Shown here piece after piece: positions 37,043 through 45,404 of a stretch of DNA of 45,880 nucleotides. Position 1 is the stretch's first letter, and the number at the start of each line of letters is the position of its first letter. Where the stretch lies: NCBI GenBank assembly GCA_012523595.1, contig JAAYIG010000103.1, forward strand, positions 1-45,880, written 5' to 3'. The DNA comes from Fibrobacter sp. (GTDB lineage Bacteria; Fibrobacterota; Chitinivibrionia; Chitinivibrionales; Chitinispirillaceae). The translations under genes and the position numbers were made by a program. The notes beneath the pieces are model-generated. The model made no database searches, was not told the DNA's origin, and saw only the letters and a program-made list of their open reading frames with translations.

Positions 37043-37513
37043 TCAGTTCATCTCTCCAAGAATCATCCTTGTGATCTCTTTTCCAAACAGTAATACTTTC
37101 TCACTGTACCGTGCAATACCTGTCAATTGTTTCAAAAAAACCATGAACTTCCCGGTACCGATACTCTTATTGTAAAGCAGGAAATTAAGTATCATAAGTG
37201 AATTATAGAAAGTGATCCCGTTTCTAGAAGCGCTCATCAGTATCTTCCTGTCCTCTGAAATGACCGGCAGATGTAAACTTTGCGCCAGGTCGAGAAGCTG
37301 CTTATCGGCAGTAGTATCGCGGATATCGATGCAGTGTACGACAACAGACAGTTCTGAAAACCCGGTCTCTTTCAGGCAGCTTTCAGGTGTATGGAGTTGA
37401 ATACACCGGGCAGCGACATCGAAAAAACCGGATTTCTTCATGTAAATGACAGATGAAGCATCGATTACAGCAGCTTTCAGTGATTGGAATCCTGAAAGAA
37501 TTTTGTTTTTCAT
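37043..37513 (-). CDS. PIN-domain protein, orphan
   Basis: 156 residues with the outline of a PIN-type nuclease: AAVIDASSVIYMKKSGFFD at the start (first acidic residue), PESCLKETGF (glutamate), TADKQLLDLAQSLHLPVISEDRKIL (two more acidic residues, Asp after 'TA' and 'SED'). PIN proteins cut RNA, often as toxins, with Mg2+. No antitoxin-like gene is visible on either side, so it may be a stand-alone nuclease or a degenerate toxin. It has no signal peptide and no link to the polysaccharide genes. The C-terminal third (IGTGKFMVFLKQLTGIARYSEKV) is not typical of the domain. Confidence 0.6.
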   Translation of the reverse strand: MKNKILSGFQSLKAAVIDASSVIYMKKSGFFDVAARCIQLHTPESCLKETGFSELSVVVHCIDIRDTTADKQLLDLAQSLHLPVISEDRKILMSASRNGITFYNSLMILNFLLYNKSIGTGKFMVFLKQLTGIARYSEKVLLFGKEITRMILGEMN

Positions 37514-37603
37514 TGTTGTTGTTCAGGAAAAAATCCCGTAATTAAATTAAAAGTCATTACAAATCCGGAAAATGCATGAAGAATGCATCTCCCGTAAGGA
37601 GAC

Positions 37604-37715
37604 TTTTAGTATAAATGATGTCACCGCTGCCTGTGGTAAGCAATTCTTTGCATACCATAAGGATTTTCCATCAATACTTGTTCCTTTTACTTAGAGAAAT
37701 TAGTTTTAGTATAAA
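37604..37715 (+). promoter_or_regulatory. Two identical promoter-like blocks 100 bases apart before the NSS transporter
   Basis: TTTTAGTATAAA occurs at 37604-37615 and again at 37704-37715. The second has a -35-like TTTACT 18 bases upstream of TATAAA and lies 38 bases before the ATG, with AGGAG at 37738. The first may be a second start site. A small TCTCC-CGTAA-GGAGA hairpin lies just before the first copy. Confidence 0.5.
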
Positions 37716-37753
37716 AATGGCACTGAAATAGAATATCAGGAGACAAGCAAAAA

Positions 37754-39343
37754 ATGGCACAGCGGGAGTACTGGGGTTCGAAACTCGGAGTAATTCTGGC
37801 AGTTGCAGGAAGCGCGATCGGGTTGGGGAATTTTTTGCGTTTTCCGGTAAAGGCAGCAACCTATGGTGGCGGGGCATTTCTGATCCCTTACCTGATAGCC
37901 TTTGTACTTCTGGGGATACCACTTGCCTGGGTAGAGTGGACTATGGGAAGATACGGAGGCAGGTATTCACATGGGAGTGCACCCGGTATTCTCGATGTTG
38001 TAGTCAGGAAACCGTGGGCAAAATATGTTGGATCGCTGGGCATCCTGGGTCCGCTCCTGATCTATTTTTACTATGTCTACATTGAATCGTGGCTTTTGGG
38101 ATTTGCCTTCTATGCTCTTAACGGTGAGCTGCTTAATGCAGTAGAAACAAATACTATCACCGTTTTTTTCGGCAACTATATAACTCTCCAGACTACACTT
38201 TTCGCAAATATCCCTGCTGCACTTGTCTTTTTTCTGGTGACATTTATTCTGAATTTCGCCATAATCGGATTCGGTATACGGCGTGGCATTGAAGTGGCCA
38301 ATAAATTTGCTTTACCACTTATTTTTATTCTTGGAATAGTGCTTCTGATTCGTGTCCTTACCATTCCAGACATTGACCGTGGATTGGCTTTTATGTGGAA
38401 TCCTGATTTCAGTTCACTGCTGAAACCCAAAGTATGGCTGGAAGCATCAGGGCAGATCTTCTTTACTCTCAGTGTAGGTATCGGAGTAATACTTACTTAT
38501 GCATCATATGTCCACCGTAATCAGGATGTCGCGTTATCTTCTCTGTCATCTTGTGCTGCAAACGGGTTTGCTGAAGTAATAATCGGGGGGACAATAGTAA
38601 TTCCGATGGCAATTGTGCTTTTCGGTGTAGACAATGTAGAACAGGTGGCAAAAGTGGGGACATTCGGGCTGGGGTTCAATACCATGCCAATGCTGCTGGG
38701 GAAGATACCGTTGTCTTCACTACTGCAGTTTATCTGGTTCATGCTGCTGTTTTTTGCCGGAATTACCTCATCGATGTCCATTATACAGCCCTCTATCAGT
38801 TTTCTTGAGGATGAGCTCTCATGGAAACGATCCAGGGCGGTTGCGGTAACAGCCCTGCTGTCTTTTATTATGTGTCTTATCGGAGTGTTCGGGTTGTCGG
38901 GCGGTGCAATCGATGAGCTTGATTTCTGGGGAGGAACATTTGCGCTTGTCATCTTTGGAACCATCGAGGCAGTTCTGTTCGCATGGGTACTGGGAATTGA
39001 TAAAGGTTGGGATGAACTGAACAGGGGTGCTCATATCAGGCTTCCGGTCATATTCAAATACATCCTCAAATACGTGACTCCTGTTTACCTTCTGGTAATC
39101 CTGACAGCCTGGTTTATTACTGACGGATGGGGATTTATTACCCTGAAGGGAATAGATCCATCGGAACAGGTGAATTTTCTGGGTGTAACACTGTCTAAAA
39201 CAGTATTTATTGCAGCGTTCAGAATTCTCCTTCTAATGCTTCTTTTCGGGATCAATCTGGTCATTTATCTGGCATGGAAAAAGAATAAAAACGAGAATAA
39301 ATCTACAGTTAACAATCTTGAGAAGGAAACGGTTCATGCGTGA
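37754..39343 (+). CDS. Neurotransmitter:sodium symporter (NSS/SNF) family amino-acid transporter
   Basis: Inner-membrane sodium-coupled symporter, probably for a neutral amino acid such as alanine or methionine. The first membrane segment has the family's unwound sodium/substrate site, GSAIGLGNFLRFPVKAATYGGGAF, and the next, LIAFVLLGIPLAWVEWTMGRYGG, matches TM2. About 12 membrane segments follow; FTLSVGIGVILTYASYV corresponds to TM6 and FAGITSSMSIIQP to TM8. The ATG has AGGAG 11 bases upstream. It overlaps a small MetS-like protein by eight bases. It appears unrelated to the neighbouring secreted enzymes, though peptides or amino acids could come from cell-wall proteins. Confidence 0.93.
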   Translation: MAQREYWGSKLGVILAVAGSAIGLGNFLRFPVKAATYGGGAFLIPYLIAFVLLGIPLAWVEWTMGRYGGRYSHGSAPGILDVVVRKPWAKYVGSLGILGPLLIYFYYVYIESWLLGFAFYALNGELLNAVETNTITVFFGNYITLQTTLFANIPAALVFFLVTFILNFAIIGFGIRRGIEVANKFALPLIFILGIVLLIRVLTIPDIDRGLAFMWNPDFSSLLKPKVWLEASGQIFFTLSVGIGVILTYASYVHRNQDVALSSLSSCAANGFAEVIIGGTIVIPMAIVLFGVDNVEQVAKVGTFGLGFNTMPMLLGKIPLSSLLQFIWFMLLFFAGITSSMSIIQPSISFLEDELSWKRSRAVAVTALLSFIMCLIGVFGLSGGAIDELDFWGGTFALVIFGTIEAVLFAWVLGIDKGWDELNRGAHIRLPVIFKYILKYVTPVYLLVILTAWFITDGWGFITLKGIDPSEQVNFLGVTLSKTVFIAAFRILLLMLLFGINLVIYLAWKKNKNENKSTVNNLEKETVHA

Positions 39344-39506
39344 ACAAATGATGCCTTTAGGGTGGATCTTTATGGCGCTTATCTGGACTGTGATTATCGG
39401 ACTTAATGTGTATTGTTTTGTAAATATTTTCAGGGACAGAAAAGAGGAAATCCCCGATCCTCTTCCTGCAATGGATGAGGACTGTCATGTGTCTGATTCT
39501 GAATAG
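39336..39506 (+). CDS. MetS-like small single-span membrane subunit of the NSS transporter
   Basis: 56 residues with one membrane segment (MPLGWIFMALIWTVIIGLNVYCFVNIF) and an acidic end. It matches the small MetS subunit that follows MetP, the Corynebacterium methionine/alanine importer of this family. The start at 39336 overlaps the transporter stop (ATGCGTGA), so the two are translationally coupled; AAGGAAA lies upstream. A start at 39318 would add six basic residues and lacks its own ribosome-binding site. No terminator is clear in the 187 bases after it; only a weak GAGGCA/TGCCTC inverted repeat is seen. Confidence 0.8.
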   Translation: MREQMMPLGWIFMALIWTVIIGLNVYCFVNIFRDRKEEIPDPLPAMDEDCHVSDSE

Positions 39507-39693
39507 TTAAGAAGTCTGAAGGAGATATTGAGGCACAGGAAATTTTAAATGCTGCTGCCTCTGATCACAGGCATCGTGCCTTGGCAACAGATATTAATTG
39601 CAAGAGACACTTTTTACTCTGAGCTATTTATGCCAAGCATGAATTCCGGAAAAATGATGCAGTCGATCCTGAAATGCCTTTGAAAGCAACAAA

Positions 39694-41640
39694 CTAAATA
39701 CCATTTATTCTGCTTATATACAGTACTTCACCGGAATTCCCCATCGCTTTTACAATGTAGCTTCCCCTGCCTGCAATCGAGGAGACAGGGATGCTGGATG
39801 GTTTCAGCACTTTTTTTCTATAAATAACAGAACCTCTTAGATTGTACAGTTCAAGAAAAATAGGCCTGTTTTCGCTTCCGTTAACTGTTATTATGCTTCC
39901 TTTAACTCCAACCGGCCGGAATGTGAATTTTTGAAACTGATTAACAAGAGAAACAACTGGTATTATATTTACCTTGATAATTACACTGCTTGTGCAGCCG
40001 TAACTGTTTGTGTAAAGTGCTTTGTAATTTCCGGCCTGGCCGGGTCTGATGTTTTCAAATTTCACTTCTCTTGAATTTGAACTGAAATTCTGCGGGCCGG
40101 ACCAGGTCCAGTCACCTGTCAGGGGCTGCGGGCCCAGTATCAGAGAGTCCCCTTCATCCACAGTTACTTCATCTGTTTCCTGCCAGGGATCATTATTAAC
40201 TTTCGCATATGGGGTAAGGACCGGTGGATCGCATTCAGCAGGAATCACTCCCGGAATTACACAGGTGGTAACAGTCTGACCTGGAACACTGATAGAGAAA
40301 GATTTGCCGGAAACAGGAATATCAGGCAAGGAGGTCAGACTGCCGGGGAGAGAGAACCTGTGAATCTTTACTGTCTCTCCCAGTTCGGAGAATTTTGATA
40401 AATCAAAAGTGTAATCAACGCTGCTGCCGGTACCATTTCTTATTACAACCACAAGGCTTCCAGTTGATGGTACAAGTGCGGCAACAGTATTGTCATTGTT
40501 GCTTGCAATTATCTGTGAACCTGGACGGATAAACCTTGAGAAAGCCGAGTGCATATAGAATCTTGATGTATATGTGAATCTTTGATTGGTGAGATCAGCA
40601 TTGATAGTCATCCAGTTACCACTGGGATCGCAGATCTGCCAGTCAAGCCAGGCTTCAGCCTTCATCTCGCGTAAATCACGTATGATCACATCCGCCATCC
40701 ATAGTGCAATATTACTGTTGTCATCTTTATGCAGAGGACCCGTCTCAGACTGCCAGAGTCTTTTGCCCTTTGATGCCGCAGCCTGCGCAAGCTGAGTTCT
40801 GAAATTGTACCCGGAGTAGCTGTGAGTGTTGATTTGAGAAATGTAGTCAAGTGCGGATTGACTGTATGCGTTAAGGGTTTTAAGTGCCTGTTCAATGGAT
40901 GTTTCATCTGAGGCACTGACTGTTGTTGCAGGGAAAAGGTTTTTGGCTGCAAGTGCTTTACCAAGCTCCACTATCATAAGGGACTGATTGTTTTTGAAAC
41001 CACACCCTTCCTGGGTTCCGTTTGAATTCCACCAGCCAGCGCTTGGTTCGTTGAATGGTTCAACGGTTCTGAAAAGAATATTATAGGTTTCCTTATAGTG
41101 CTTTACGACTTCGGTAAGGTAGTCAGCAAAGTCATCAAAATAGTCGCTCTTAAGGTTGTCAGATCCATCACTGCTGCCGGCAGCACAACCGCTCTTTGTC
41201 ATCCACCAGGGCGGAGAATTGGAGAATGCCTCGAAGATAAGATCTTTTCCCTGAGCAGCAATCTCAAGGAGAATGTTGCGCTGACAGGAGTCGGCACTCC
41301 AGTCGTATGGACCGTTTTCAGTGGGCTTGAAACCGGGAATGGCTGCACCTCCGTTACCTTTGGTCAAATGATTATGCCCCGGTCTGTCACCTCCTCCGAT
41401 GTTATACCTAAAGATATTGTAACCCAGTCCGGTATCTGGATTGACTATTGCACCAACCAGTCTGGCTCTGTTCGCCGCACTCCAGCGTCCAGTATTGTTT
41501 GCCCACCAGCAAAGACTGCTTCCCCATCCCTCAAAACGCTGATATTTTACTGATGGGTCGATTATTACTGTTGCACCTTCTGCTTCTGACAATGCAAGAA
41601 ATGCAACTGCCATGAAAGAGATTAATTTCAACTGTTTCAT
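39694..41640 (-). CDS. Secreted GH30 endo-beta-1,6-galactanase-like enzyme with Ig-like domain and T9SS tail
   Basis: Same family as the protein at 14117: FEGWGSSLCWW and RYNIGGGDRPGHNHL at the start, acid/base Glu198 in EPFNEPSAGWW, nucleophile Glu299 in LWQSETGP. Probably cuts beta-1,6-galactan of arabinogalactan or pectin side chains, which fits the pectin lyase next to it. Catalytic and side domains about 22-480, Ig-like domain about 485-580 (with a GNYKALYTNSYGC end) in place of the CBM4_9-like domain of its paralogue, and a sorting tail about 590-648 (LELYNLRGSVIYRK). I chose ATG 41640 (MKQLKLISFMAVAFLAL) because it gives a normal signal peptide and has GGGAT upstream; the ATG at 41688 adds 16 residues that do not. 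Confidence 0.82.
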   Translation of the reverse strand: MKQLKLISFMAVAFLALSEAEGATVIIDPSVKYQRFEGWGSSLCWWANNTGRWSAANRARLVGAIVNPDTGLGYNIFRYNIGGGDRPGHNHLTKGNGGAAIPGFKPTENGPYDWSADSCQRNILLEIAAQGKDLIFEAFSNSPPWWMTKSGCAAGSSDGSDNLKSDYFDDFADYLTEVVKHYKETYNILFRTVEPFNEPSAGWWNSNGTQEGCGFKNNQSLMIVELGKALAAKNLFPATTVSASDETSIEQALKTLNAYSQSALDYISQINTHSYSGYNFRTQLAQAAASKGKRLWQSETGPLHKDDNSNIALWMADVIIRDLREMKAEAWLDWQICDPSGNWMTINADLTNQRFTYTSRFYMHSAFSRFIRPGSQIIASNNDNTVAALVPSTGSLVVVIRNGTGSSVDYTFDLSKFSELGETVKIHRFSLPGSLTSLPDIPVSGKSFSISVPGQTVTTCVIPGVIPAECDPPVLTPYAKVNNDPWQETDEVTVDEGDSLILGPQPLTGDWTWSGPQNFSSNSREVKFENIRPGQAGNYKALYTNSYGCTSSVIIKVNIIPVVSLVNQFQKFTFRPVGVKGSIITVNGSENRPIFLELYNLRGSVIYRKKVLKPSSIPVSSIAGRGSYIVKAMGNSGEVLYISRINGI

Positions 41641-41703
41641 ATGTAATCCCGGGTTAAAAAATTTCCTTTGACCGGTATGAATATACAAGGCCAGAGGCGT
41701 TTG

Positions 41704-41721
41704 ATAAAATATACATTTTAT
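41704..41721. promoter_or_regulatory. AT-rich inverted repeat upstream of the GH30 gene
   Basis: ATAAAAT-ATAC-ATTTTAT forms 7-bp arms in the promoter zone, 64 bases upstream of the minus-strand GH30 start. It may be an operator overlapping a -10 box (TATATT on the minus strand). AT-rich palindromes arise easily by chance. Confidence 0.3.
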
Positions 41722-41944
41722 AAACAGTTTTCAGGCATTTGAGGTTCCACAGTAGGTTTCTCTATCAACAATTACTATACAGGATTTTAAAAAAGAATAT
41801 CAGTTTTTAGGCTGAACATCCAGAACAGCTTGTAGAGGAACCGATTCAGGCGTTTATTTAAATACCATTTTTAAGATTTGAGAAGAAGTAAATCAGTTTT
41901 TGCAGTATTTGTTACAATCATCCCTGTTTTTGAATGATTTCCTT

Positions 41945-41969
41945 AAAAAACTCTATAACAAAGTTTTTT
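41945..41969. terminator. AT-rich hairpin with T runs after the second PL11 gene
   Basis: AAAAAACT and AGTTTTTT pair around a 9-base loop about 30 bases beyond the PL11 stop (minus strand), giving a T run on the transcribed side. The remaining 41722-41944 stretch holds no recognised feature apart from leader sequence of the GH30 gene. Confidence 0.45.
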
Positions 41970-41999
41970 TCGTCTTTTACGGATAAGGATACAATAATG

Positions 42000-44708
42000 T
42001 CATTTTTGGATTATAAACTGGCTTTTTATAACTTCGTTTCTGTCTGGAATCCTTATTGTCATCACGTAAAAACCCGCAGGTAATCTGTTGTTAATAGCTA
42101 TTCTGTGGATTCCATGCGGCAGGTTGCCACTGTAAAAATCTGACACAATTCTTCCCTGAGCATTGTAAAGCTTAATATCAATTTTCTCCTTACCGGGAGA
42201 CCTTACAATGAGACCGGAACCATTGATATCGAACGACCACTTCTCTATTTTGCCGGGAACTGTTCCTGTATTCACAGCAGCATCTTTTCCCCAAACTTCC
42301 GCTTCAATGATGCTCAGCCAGTTGTTATTATCAGAGTTGACACCTGAAGCGCTGATTTTCACATATCGGCCGGTTTTTTCAGTGGTAATAATTGTTTGAA
42401 GTGAAGGGTTCAACATTGTGGTACCGCTCCATACCTGCACCATCTGCTCATCACCCACTTCAATCTTCAACTCATAAGTTCTGCTTACTCCATTCTGAGC
42501 CATAATCCTGAGAGCATTTATAGCCTTTGTGGAACCAAGATCAAAAGTTATCCAGGCATTCTCAATAGTATTATCGTTTGCCCATCTGGTGGCAGTATTT
42601 CCGTCAAAGGAGTTCTCTTTGGGATTACCTGTCTGCTCCGCACCTGCCGTAGCGGATATGATAGCCAGTTTTTTGGTACCTGAGGGAACAGATGGAGTAA
42701 AGTGGGCAACAGCAGAGATATCACTGTTAATTGTTATTTTGACGGATTTTTCGGTACCGCTCAGAGCTCCGCTCCACCCGCTGAACTCCCAGCCCTCTGC
42801 AGGAGATGCTGTAAGTGTTACCTCAACACCGGACTTATAGCTGTCGGAATCGGGTGATTTGCTCACCGAACCGGATCCGATTACTTTTGTTGTCAGAGAA
42901 TAGGAGGCATTTTGACCAATTATTGATATGTTGGGTTTAGGAGGAGTATTCATCCCGTTGCCCAGGTAAAAGTCAACCATATTTGACTGGTAATACCCTT
43001 TGAATGTCATACAGTTCCTGTATGCGGGATTGTGGGGAAGAGTGTAGATTCTGTCTGGTGAAGGATCTGTGGCGGTGAACACAAGCAGACTGTTCTGATC
43101 ATCAGCAACATATACCACCTCTTCGCGCCAGTCACCAAGTATATCGCCGTAAAATCCGGGTACATTCCGCGCCCATTGAATATTGTTTTTAAAAGTAAAC
43201 AGGCGGCTTTCACTGCTGTTCTGGTAATTCCACTTAGTCATTTTATTGTTGTCCAGGTTCTCACTGAGCAGATCCCCATCCCACCAGATTCGCAGATTCG
43301 GATACGAGGCCGGAAGTGCATTTGAGACTCTTGAGCCATTAACATTGTAAATGCCATCTGTAAAAGTCCAGAATTCATATCCCGGTGTACGGGGGTCGAA
43401 ATCCCCGGCAGTTCCCCGGGCAAGATCAGCTACCTGATCGAGAATCTGCTTTTGTAAAATGGATCCTGTTTTTGCATCGTAAAGAGCCCATGCAAGTCTC
43501 GAAGGGTTATCCTGCTGTATTGCATAGCCCTCCAGTCCGGGACGTGAGGGATCAAGATCTCCCACATGAAAGCGATCACCGTGAACCAGCCCGCCGGTCC
43601 GTCCCAGACTGTAAAGAAGTGTACCATCAGGCTTGAGACAGTATCCAAATGGAATGATCTCATCTTTCCCATCCCCATCGACATCTATTGTCCTCACATT
43701 ATGACCATCAGGACAGTCCTGGTTTCCGCGGAGCCATTTCCAGTGCATCCTGAATTCACTGCCGGCATAACCGTATGTAGTTACCATCATATTAAAGCCG
43801 CCGGAACCTACTCTGTTTTTGGCAGAGAAAACTACACTGGGATTCACCCCGTCAAGATAAGCTATTCCCATGTGTCCACTCATCGGTCCGTCAGAGATGT
43901 AATCTGTAGGAATTGACGCACGTGCAATCTCTTTTCCTGTCATCCCTTCCATTACCGATATGAAAAGACGGTTGTCATTTGCATCTGTGAGAACGGAACC
44001 ATCGCCAAATTTCACTCCGTTTGCCGTTCTCATGATCACTTCCGCTTTTCCGTCATTATTGATATCGTAGACGGTGAGGCAGTCATTGTGTCCTATACCG
44101 ACTGAAGAAGAACCGGGTTCGATATTGTTTCTGTTCAGACTGTTTGGTCCGCAGTCAAGCTGCCATAGAAATGTACCATCACGTTTGTATGCCTCTACTA
44201 CCTGGGTCTTTGCAGCGTCTGAGGGAGTTTTCATGATAACAAAATCATACTCCCCATCACCGTCCAGGTCTCCTACCCAGATTAGCCCTGGTGTATATCC
44301 AGCCTGTTTTCTGATGGGAACCCGCAGACAGGGTATGGTGTTTGATCCATGAACATAAGTCACGACAGAAACTGCAGCGGATCTGGACTGTTCAACTCCA
44401 CCAACAACTGCAGCCACACTGTAGTTCCCGTTTGAGTTGGTGTTATCGACGTAGTTGGAGACCTCAAGGTCTGCGGCAATCCGGGTATCTCCTCTGTAGA
44501 GGTTGTATTTTGTGCCATTGTAAAACTCGGGAACCGGTATTCTCCAGCTTACAAGAACCTGGCTTGAGGATCGTCTGACGGCTACCAGACCTCTTCCAAG
44601 GTTTTCCATCTTTCTTTGTGCTTCTGAATTAAAGGCGAAAACAGAAATCAGGAAAATTCCGGCAATGAGTTTTGGGACATTTCTGGTGAAAGGAGCACTC
44701 GTAAGCAT
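42000..44708 (-). CDS. Secreted PL11 rhamnogalacturonan lyase with InlB-like repeat, CBM32-type domain and T9SS tail
   Basis: Paralogue of the PL11 enzyme at 32520, with the same start (RKMENLGRGLVAVRR, SWRIP) and calcium-type loops (GDLDGDGEYDFVIMKT, YDINNDGKAEVIMRT, DVDGDGKDEIIPFG). The propeller runs to about residue 600. Then an InlB-type repeat (about 603-673, KVIGSGSVSKSPDSDSY), an F5/8-C discoidin-like CBM32 (about 677-807, ENSFDGNTATRWAND and WITFDLGSTKAI) and a sorting tail (about 825-902, IKLYNAQGRIVSD). CBM32 domains often bind galactose-type sugars, which suits RG-I. Signal peptide: MLTSAPFTRNVPKLIAGIFLISVFAFNSEA. AAAGGAGA precedes the ATG. A TTGTATAC palindrome lies about 110 bases upstream. 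Confidence 0.9.
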   Translation of the reverse strand: MLTSAPFTRNVPKLIAGIFLISVFAFNSEAQRKMENLGRGLVAVRRSSSQVLVSWRIPVPEFYNGTKYNLYRGDTRIAADLEVSNYVDNTNSNGNYSVAAVVGGVEQSRSAAVSVVTYVHGSNTIPCLRVPIRKQAGYTPGLIWVGDLDGDGEYDFVIMKTPSDAAKTQVVEAYKRDGTFLWQLDCGPNSLNRNNIEPGSSSVGIGHNDCLTVYDINNDGKAEVIMRTANGVKFGDGSVLTDANDNRLFISVMEGMTGKEIARASIPTDYISDGPMSGHMGIAYLDGVNPSVVFSAKNRVGSGGFNMMVTTYGYAGSEFRMHWKWLRGNQDCPDGHNVRTIDVDGDGKDEIIPFGYCLKPDGTLLYSLGRTGGLVHGDRFHVGDLDPSRPGLEGYAIQQDNPSRLAWALYDAKTGSILQKQILDQVADLARGTAGDFDPRTPGYEFWTFTDGIYNVNGSRVSNALPASYPNLRIWWDGDLLSENLDNNKMTKWNYQNSSESRLFTFKNNIQWARNVPGFYGDILGDWREEVVYVADDQNSLLVFTATDPSPDRIYTLPHNPAYRNCMTFKGYYQSNMVDFYLGNGMNTPPKPNISIIGQNASYSLTTKVIGSGSVSKSPDSDSYKSGVEVTLTASPAEGWEFSGWSGALSGTEKSVKITINSDISAVAHFTPSVPSGTKKLAIISATAGAEQTGNPKENSFDGNTATRWANDNTIENAWITFDLGSTKAINALRIMAQNGVSRTYELKIEVGDEQMVQVWSGTTMLNPSLQTIITTEKTGRYVKISASGVNSDNNNWLSIIEAEVWGKDAAVNTGTVPGKIEKWSFDINGSGLIVRSPGKEKIDIKLYNAQGRIVSDFYSGNLPHGIHRIAINNRLPAGFYVMTIRIPDRNEVIKSQFIIQK

Positions 44709-44818
44709 TTTATCATCTCCTTTTAAAGGCAGGTTTCATGATTATTAAAGGTACAATGAATAATATATGAGTTTAAAGGAGCAAAATCCGGGGAATTTAG
44801 GGGGTTCTTTAACAATGT

Positions 44819-44835
44819 GTATACAAATTGTATAC
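44819..44835. promoter_or_regulatory. GTATACAA-A-TTGTATAC operator-like palindrome upstream of PL11
   Basis: A perfect 17-bp palindrome, 110 bases upstream of the minus-strand PL11 start. A further TTGTATAC half-site lies at 44903-44910. The core resembles sites bound by GntR-family regulators of sugar-acid genes, which would suit a pectin enzyme. This is pattern recognition only; no regulator gene is in the window. Confidence 0.45.
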
Positions 44836-44925
44836 AATACACTGCGTAATTGATTGAAATATAAGAGGTTAGATTTAATTAAGGATGATATAAGAGATAG
44901 TTTTGTATACAGGTGTTCAGTTGCA

Positions 44926-45224
44926 AAAGGGACGGACTATTTTGGTTAGAATAAGTGTAGTTACAGGTCATAATAAATGATCTCATTTGCTTGTTTCTGG
45001 GTTGATATTTCAGCAGGTTATCTTTCTTACAAGCAGAGGGTACAATAGCCCTATTATCAGGGGATATAACTCAATCCACAGGTAGGTTTTCGGGTTAGGC
45101 TTTTAAGAAGTTTTTCGTTGGGAATCTATGATTAGTAACTCTTTATCGTTTCAAGAGAAAGGGACGGACCAATTTTATTATGTTTGAGTGTTACGTTTTC
45201 GTTTTCAGGGACGGACTAATTAGT
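44926..45224 (+). repeat. Three direct copies of AGGGACGGACyA beside the transposase fragment
   Basis: AAAGGGACGGACTA (44926-44939), AAAGGGACGGACCA (45158-45171) and CAGGGACGGACTA (from 45206) lie in the same orientation in otherwise gene-free DNA on the 3' side of the transposase. The last runs into the palindrome ACTAATTAGT (45215-45224). GGGACgGAC-type repeats commonly flank Y1/REP-associated transposases. The rest of 44836-45404 is AT-rich; one A/T hairpin (AATAAAAA...TTTTTATT near 45250-45270) may end the transposase transcript. Confidence 0.6.
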
Positions 45225-45404
45225 TATGTGTAATTGCTTATCGCGCAAAATAAAAAGGCTTTTTTTTATTCTAAAGATATCTGATTTGGGGATTGATATT
45301 ACTGGAGACTATCCTCTTCAGGCAAGTGTATAAAAACCTTCCACTTCCTGGACCAGGCAGGCTCTTCAAGCAGCTTTTAAGAAGGTGTTTAATTCAATCT
45401 GGCC

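Noticed and set aside
36873-37175. 100-codon plus-strand reading frame across the REP-like hairpin
   Set aside because: It spans the inverted repeat and overlaps the end of the PIN gene on the other strand; no recognisable features.
37514-37753. Possible riboswitch before the NSS transporter
   Set aside because: I looked for glycine-type and SAM-type core motifs and saw none; only a small 5-bp hairpin and promoter-like repeats.
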